Made by a program: the position numbers and the translations under genes
Shown here: piece after piece, positions 22,423-24,765 of the stretch
How the letters are laid out: each line of letters opens with the position of its first letter
Position numbering within the stretch: the first letter of the stretch is position 1
Assembly (NCBI GenBank): GCA_002441555.1
Contig: DJWK01000017.1
Location: forward strand, 67,346 to 92,110
Origin: Thermodesulfobacteriaceae bacterium UBA6232
GTDB lineage: Bacteria > Desulfobacterota > Thermodesulfobacteria > Thermodesulfobacteriales > Thermodesulfobacteriaceae
Length of the DNA: 24,765 nucleotides
Direction: 5' to 3'
Notes under the pieces: model-generated
What the model was told of the DNA's origin: nothing
What the model saw: the letters and a program-made list of their open reading frames with translations, nothing else
The model's database searches: none

Positions 22423-23614
22423 TCGCAGAATTCTTATCGGTATCTGTGGCGGAGTTGCCCTCTATAAGGCCTGTGAGCTAATCCGTCTTTTAAAAAAGGG
22501 AGGGGCCGAAGTAAAAGCCGTTCTTTCAACGGGTGCGGAAAAATTTGCTCAGCCCCTTTTGTTTTCCGCCCTTACAGGGGAGAAAACCTATACCAATGCG
22601 GATTTTTTTCTCTCTTCGGGTTCCATTCCTCACATTGAACTTGCCAGATGGCCTGAAGTAATTCTTATCTTACCCGCTACAGCCTCTTTTCTCTCCAAAT
22701 TAAGATGTGGTCAGGCAAGCGAGCTTCTCCTTGCCCTTCTTTTAGCAACAAGGGCACCAGTTTATCTTTTTCCCTCCATGAATACAGCTATGCTTGAGCA
22801 TCCAGCAACTCAAGAAAACTTAAAAGTTCTTCGCTCATACGGATATTTTGTTTATGAGGCCTCTGAAGGAGAGCTTGCCTGCGGGGAGGAAGGTAAGGGA
22901 AGACTTCCAGAACCGGAAGAAATTTTTGAACTGGTTAAAGCCCATTTTAAAGAAAAGGATTTCTTAGGAAAAAAGATATTAATAACTGGAGGGCCAACCC
23001 GAGAATACCTTGACCAAGTTCGCTACCTTACCAATGCCTCTTCTGGAAAAACTGCCCTTTTCTTTTTAAAAGAGGCCTATTACAGGGGAGGGGAAGTTTA
23101 TCTAATCTGGGGTGGAGGAGATATTAAAGAGAGCCTGCCCAGGCTTGATTATACTCACGGTATTCCCTATCCGAAAATCATTCCTGTATCAACAACTGAA
23201 GAGATGTATAAAAAAGCAAAGGAGATTTTCCCCCAGGTAGATGTAGCCATATTTTCTGCAGCCCCCTGTGATTTTAGACCTAAAAACCCTTATCCCGGAA
23301 AAATTAAAAAAAGAGAGGAGCTTCTCCTTTCCTTTGAGTTAACCCCTGATATTGCAAAGAACCTCTCCAGAGAAAAAACTCGTCAAATAACTGTTGGCTT
23401 TGCCCTTGAGGAAAGGGAAAGTTTGAGGGATTATGCCCTTTTAAAAAAGAAAGAAAAGGCCTTTGACCTTCTTATCGCTAATCCTGTTGAAACCATCGGC
23501 AAAGATGCTTCAGATTATTTAATAATTGGACCAAATTTTGAAAAAGAATATATGAGCCTATCCAAAAGGGAGCTTGCTAAGAATGTCTTTGACTTAATAC
23601 TTCAGCTTTTATAG
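22412..23614 (+). CDS. coaBC: Bifunctional phosphopantothenoylcysteine synthetase/decarboxylase
   Basis: 400 residues, standard. It makes 4'-phosphopantetheine from phosphopantothenate and Cys in coenzyme A synthesis. The CoaC flavoprotein half (1-180) has GGVALYKACEL, the catalytic His in PHIEL (H74), PSMNTAM (N124) and the Cys lid ACGEEGKGRL (C157). The CoaB half has ITGGPTREYLDQVRYLTNASSGK and KIKKREE with an N-terminal Rossmann-like fold. Motifs deviate: PASANT is PATASF, PAMN is PSMN, and the AAVADF-type block is SAAPCDFRP. GTG start at 22412; the last 38 bases overlap ahbD tail to tail. Confidence 0.94.
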   Translation: MLSNRRILIGICGGVALYKACELIRLLKKGGAEVKAVLSTGAEKFAQPLLFSALTGEKTYTNADFFLSSGSIPHIELARWPEVILILPATASFLSKLRCGQASELLLALLLATRAPVYLFPSMNTAMLEHPATQENLKVLRSYGYFVYEASEGELACGEEGKGRLPEPEEIFELVKAHFKEKDFLGKKILITGGPTREYLDQVRYLTNASSGKTALFFLKEAYYRGGEVYLIWGGGDIKESLPRLDYTHGIPYPKIIPVSTTEEMYKKAKEIFPQVDVAIFSAAPCDFRPKNPYPGKIKKREELLLSFELTPDIAKNLSREKTRQITVGFALEERESLRDYALLKKKEKAFDLLIANPVETIGKDASDYLIIGPNFEKEYMSLSKRELAKNVFDLILQLL

Positions 23615-24656
23615 GCTGGTAAGTACAAAGGGGTTCTTCTTCAAGATAGTCTCCTGTTGCTTCATAAGCCCTTGCCCTGCATCCTCCACAAACCCTTATG
23701 TATTCACACTTTCCACACTTACCCTTATAAAGTTTGAAATTTCTCAATTTATTGAAAACTTCAGAGTTTTCCCAGACTTCTTTGAAGGTATTTTTGCGAA
23801 GATCTCCGCAGGGAACCTCAAGGTATCCGCAGGTCTGAACAATGCCTTTGTGAGAGATAAAACAAAAGCCAACCCCTGCAAGGCAACCTCTCGTTACAGC
23901 ATCAAGCCCGAAGGTTTCATAGGTAACCTCTTTGCCCTCAGCTCTAGCCCTTTCCCTCATTATGCGGTAATAATGGGGAGCACAGGTTGCCTTTAAATGA
24001 AGGCCAGACTTTTCTCTTTGTTCATAAAACCAGTGAAGAAGGGCCTCATATCTTTCAGGAGAAAGGCTTTCTTCAGAAAGCTCCTTTCCCCTTCCCACAG
24101 GCACAAGAAGAAAAATATGATGGGCTACAGCCCCAAGTTCCTTGGCAAGTTCATGCACTTTAGGGAGTTCATCTGCATTAACGGCAGTGATGGTGGTATT
24201 AATCTGAAAAGGAAGCCCAACTTCCTTAAGAATTCTTATTCCCCTTAAAGCCCCTTCAAAGGCCCCGGGCATTTTTCTGAAATTATCATGGGCGAGAGAA
24301 GTTGCACCATCAAGACTGATGCTTACCCTTGAAATGCCCACCTTTTTGAGCTCCCTTGCAAGCTCAACGGTAAGCAAGGTGCCATTGGTTGCAAGCACAG
24401 GTTTTAAACCAAGACTTACTGCCTTTTTTGCTATATCAAGAAGATCCTTTCTTAAAAGAGGCTCTCCACCTGTAAGAATAATAACAGGACGGGAGACCTC
24501 GGTTATTTCCTCAAGAATGCGAAAAATTTCTTCAGTGGTTAATTCTCCTTCATATGGACCCATTGAGGCTGCAGCCCTGCAATGAATACAGTCAAGATTG
24601 CAGGTTCTTGTAAGTTCCCAGGCGATAAGTTTTGGCACGAAGTTATTCCTCTCCAC
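23577..24656 (-). CDS. ahbD: Radical SAM heme b synthase AhbD (Fe-coproporphyrin III decarboxylase type)
   Basis: 359 residues. The radical SAM cluster CNLDCIHC (C19, C23, C26) and GGEPLLR are clear. The whole length follows AhbD: SISLDGA, FQINTTITA, HHIFLLVPVGRGKEL, LKATCAPHYYRIMRERA, TRGCLAGVGFCFISHKG, QTCGYLEVPCGD and the C-terminal cluster CGKCEYIRVCGGCRARAYEATG...PLC. AhbD removes two propionate carboxylates from iron-coproporphyrin III to give heme b in the siroheme-dependent route of sulfate reducers and methanogens. GTG start with AAGGAG upstream, overlapping the MOSC gene by 14 bases. The related NirJ and AhbC are less likely given the ATCAPHYY and GFCFISH blocks. Confidence 0.88.
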   Translation of the reverse strand: MERNNFVPKLIAWELTRTCNLDCIHCRAAASMGPYEGELTTEEIFRILEEITEVSRPVIILTGGEPLLRKDLLDIAKKAVSLGLKPVLATNGTLLTVELARELKKVGISRVSISLDGATSLAHDNFRKMPGAFEGALRGIRILKEVGLPFQINTTITAVNADELPKVHELAKELGAVAHHIFLLVPVGRGKELSEESLSPERYEALLHWFYEQREKSGLHLKATCAPHYYRIMRERARAEGKEVTYETFGLDAVTRGCLAGVGFCFISHKGIVQTCGYLEVPCGDLRKNTFKEVWENSEVFNKLRNFKLYKGKCGKCEYIRVCGGCRARAYEATGDYLEEEPLCTYQPIKAEVLSQRHS

Positions 24657-24765
24657 CTTTTTCTCCTTTTTTGAGAATTTTTAAGGGATCCCCTACTTTT
24701 AGGATTCCTCCTCTCAAAACCTTGGTGAAGATTCCCCGGTTTCTCATCTCGCATTTTCCAACCCT
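24643..24765 (-). CDS. MOSC-domain protein, C-terminal 40 residues only
   Basis: The right edge cuts the gene. The visible end KCEMRNRGIFTKVLRGGILKVGDPLKIL matches the last part of the MOSC domain (RGVFAxVLxGGxIxVGDxV), a pyruvate-kinase-like beta-barrel found in molybdenum-cofactor sulfurases and YiiM-type reductases. Members handle sulfur or molybdenum cofactor. Small stand-alone MOSC proteins are common in anaerobes beside moa genes; the start and any upstream partners lie outside. It overlaps ahbD by 14 bases, so the two are probably cotranscribed. Confidence 0.75.
   Translation of the reverse strand, partial: RVGKCEMRNRGIFTKVLRGGILKVGDPLKILKKGEKGGEE

Noticed and set aside
1..24765. CRISPR arrays, insertion sequences, prophage genes or integrase sites
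   Set aside because: No regularly spaced repeats, transposase, integrase or phage-type proteins were found on either strand.

Overview
This AT-rich window carries densely packed genes, mostly housekeeping, from a Gram-negative and probably thermophilic anaerobe. The likely home is Thermodesulfobacteriota, near Thermodesulfobacterium or Caldimicrobium. That placement is an inference. It rests on an AhbD-type heme synthase (the siroheme-dependent heme route of sulfate reducers and relatives), a DUF3373 outer-membrane protein, a heptose kinase for LPS, a c-type cytochrome, and Lys/Glu-rich proteins in overlapping operons. No rRNA, tRNA, CRISPR array, transposase or phage gene was seen.

Layout. 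(1) 1-8205, minus strand: recA heads an apparent seven-gene operon: recA, heptose-7-P kinase, enolase, TldE/PmbA-like protein, an MntA/HepT-type nucleotidyltransferase-HEPN pair, and trpD. Most junctions overlap by a few bases. Beyond trpD, a DUF3373 porin-like gene has its own sigma70-type promoter and runs off the left edge. (2) 8329-13230, plus strand: cupin, DUF1015, Cys-rich protein, UDP-glucuronate-epimerase-like enzyme, class II aldolase and hemL, nearly all abutting or overlapping. (3) 13235-14855, minus strand: ilvC; then a terminated two-gene unit of a tiny monoheme cytochrome c and a 50-residue Lys-rich exported peptide ending in Cys. (4) 14938-18377, plus strand: recN (apparently leaderless), a PP-loop tRNA-thiolation-type protein and a DUF62 SAM hydrolase. 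(5) 18384-21757, plus strand: rpsP, khpA, rimM, trmD fused to a second SPOUT methyltransferase domain, and a possible TraB/TIKI-like protein where rplS might be expected. (6) 21932-23614, plus strand: a small exported protein and coaBC. (7) 23577-24765, minus strand: ahbD preceded by the end of a MOSC-domain gene.

How the genes fit together: hemL makes 5-aminolevulinate and AhbD does the last step of the siroheme route, so both ends of one heme pathway are here. rpsP, khpA, rimM and trmD form a ribosome and tRNA maturation unit. recA and recN are the recombination genes; each has a recognisable promoter with unusual sequence symmetry nearby. No wholly new multi-gene system is evident. The best leads are the two-domain TrmD with a Glu at the usual catalytic Asp position, the MntA/HepT pair inside the recA operon, the dyads over the recA and ilvC -10 boxes, the mini-cytochrome/Lys-rich peptide pair, and the unassigned gene after trmD.
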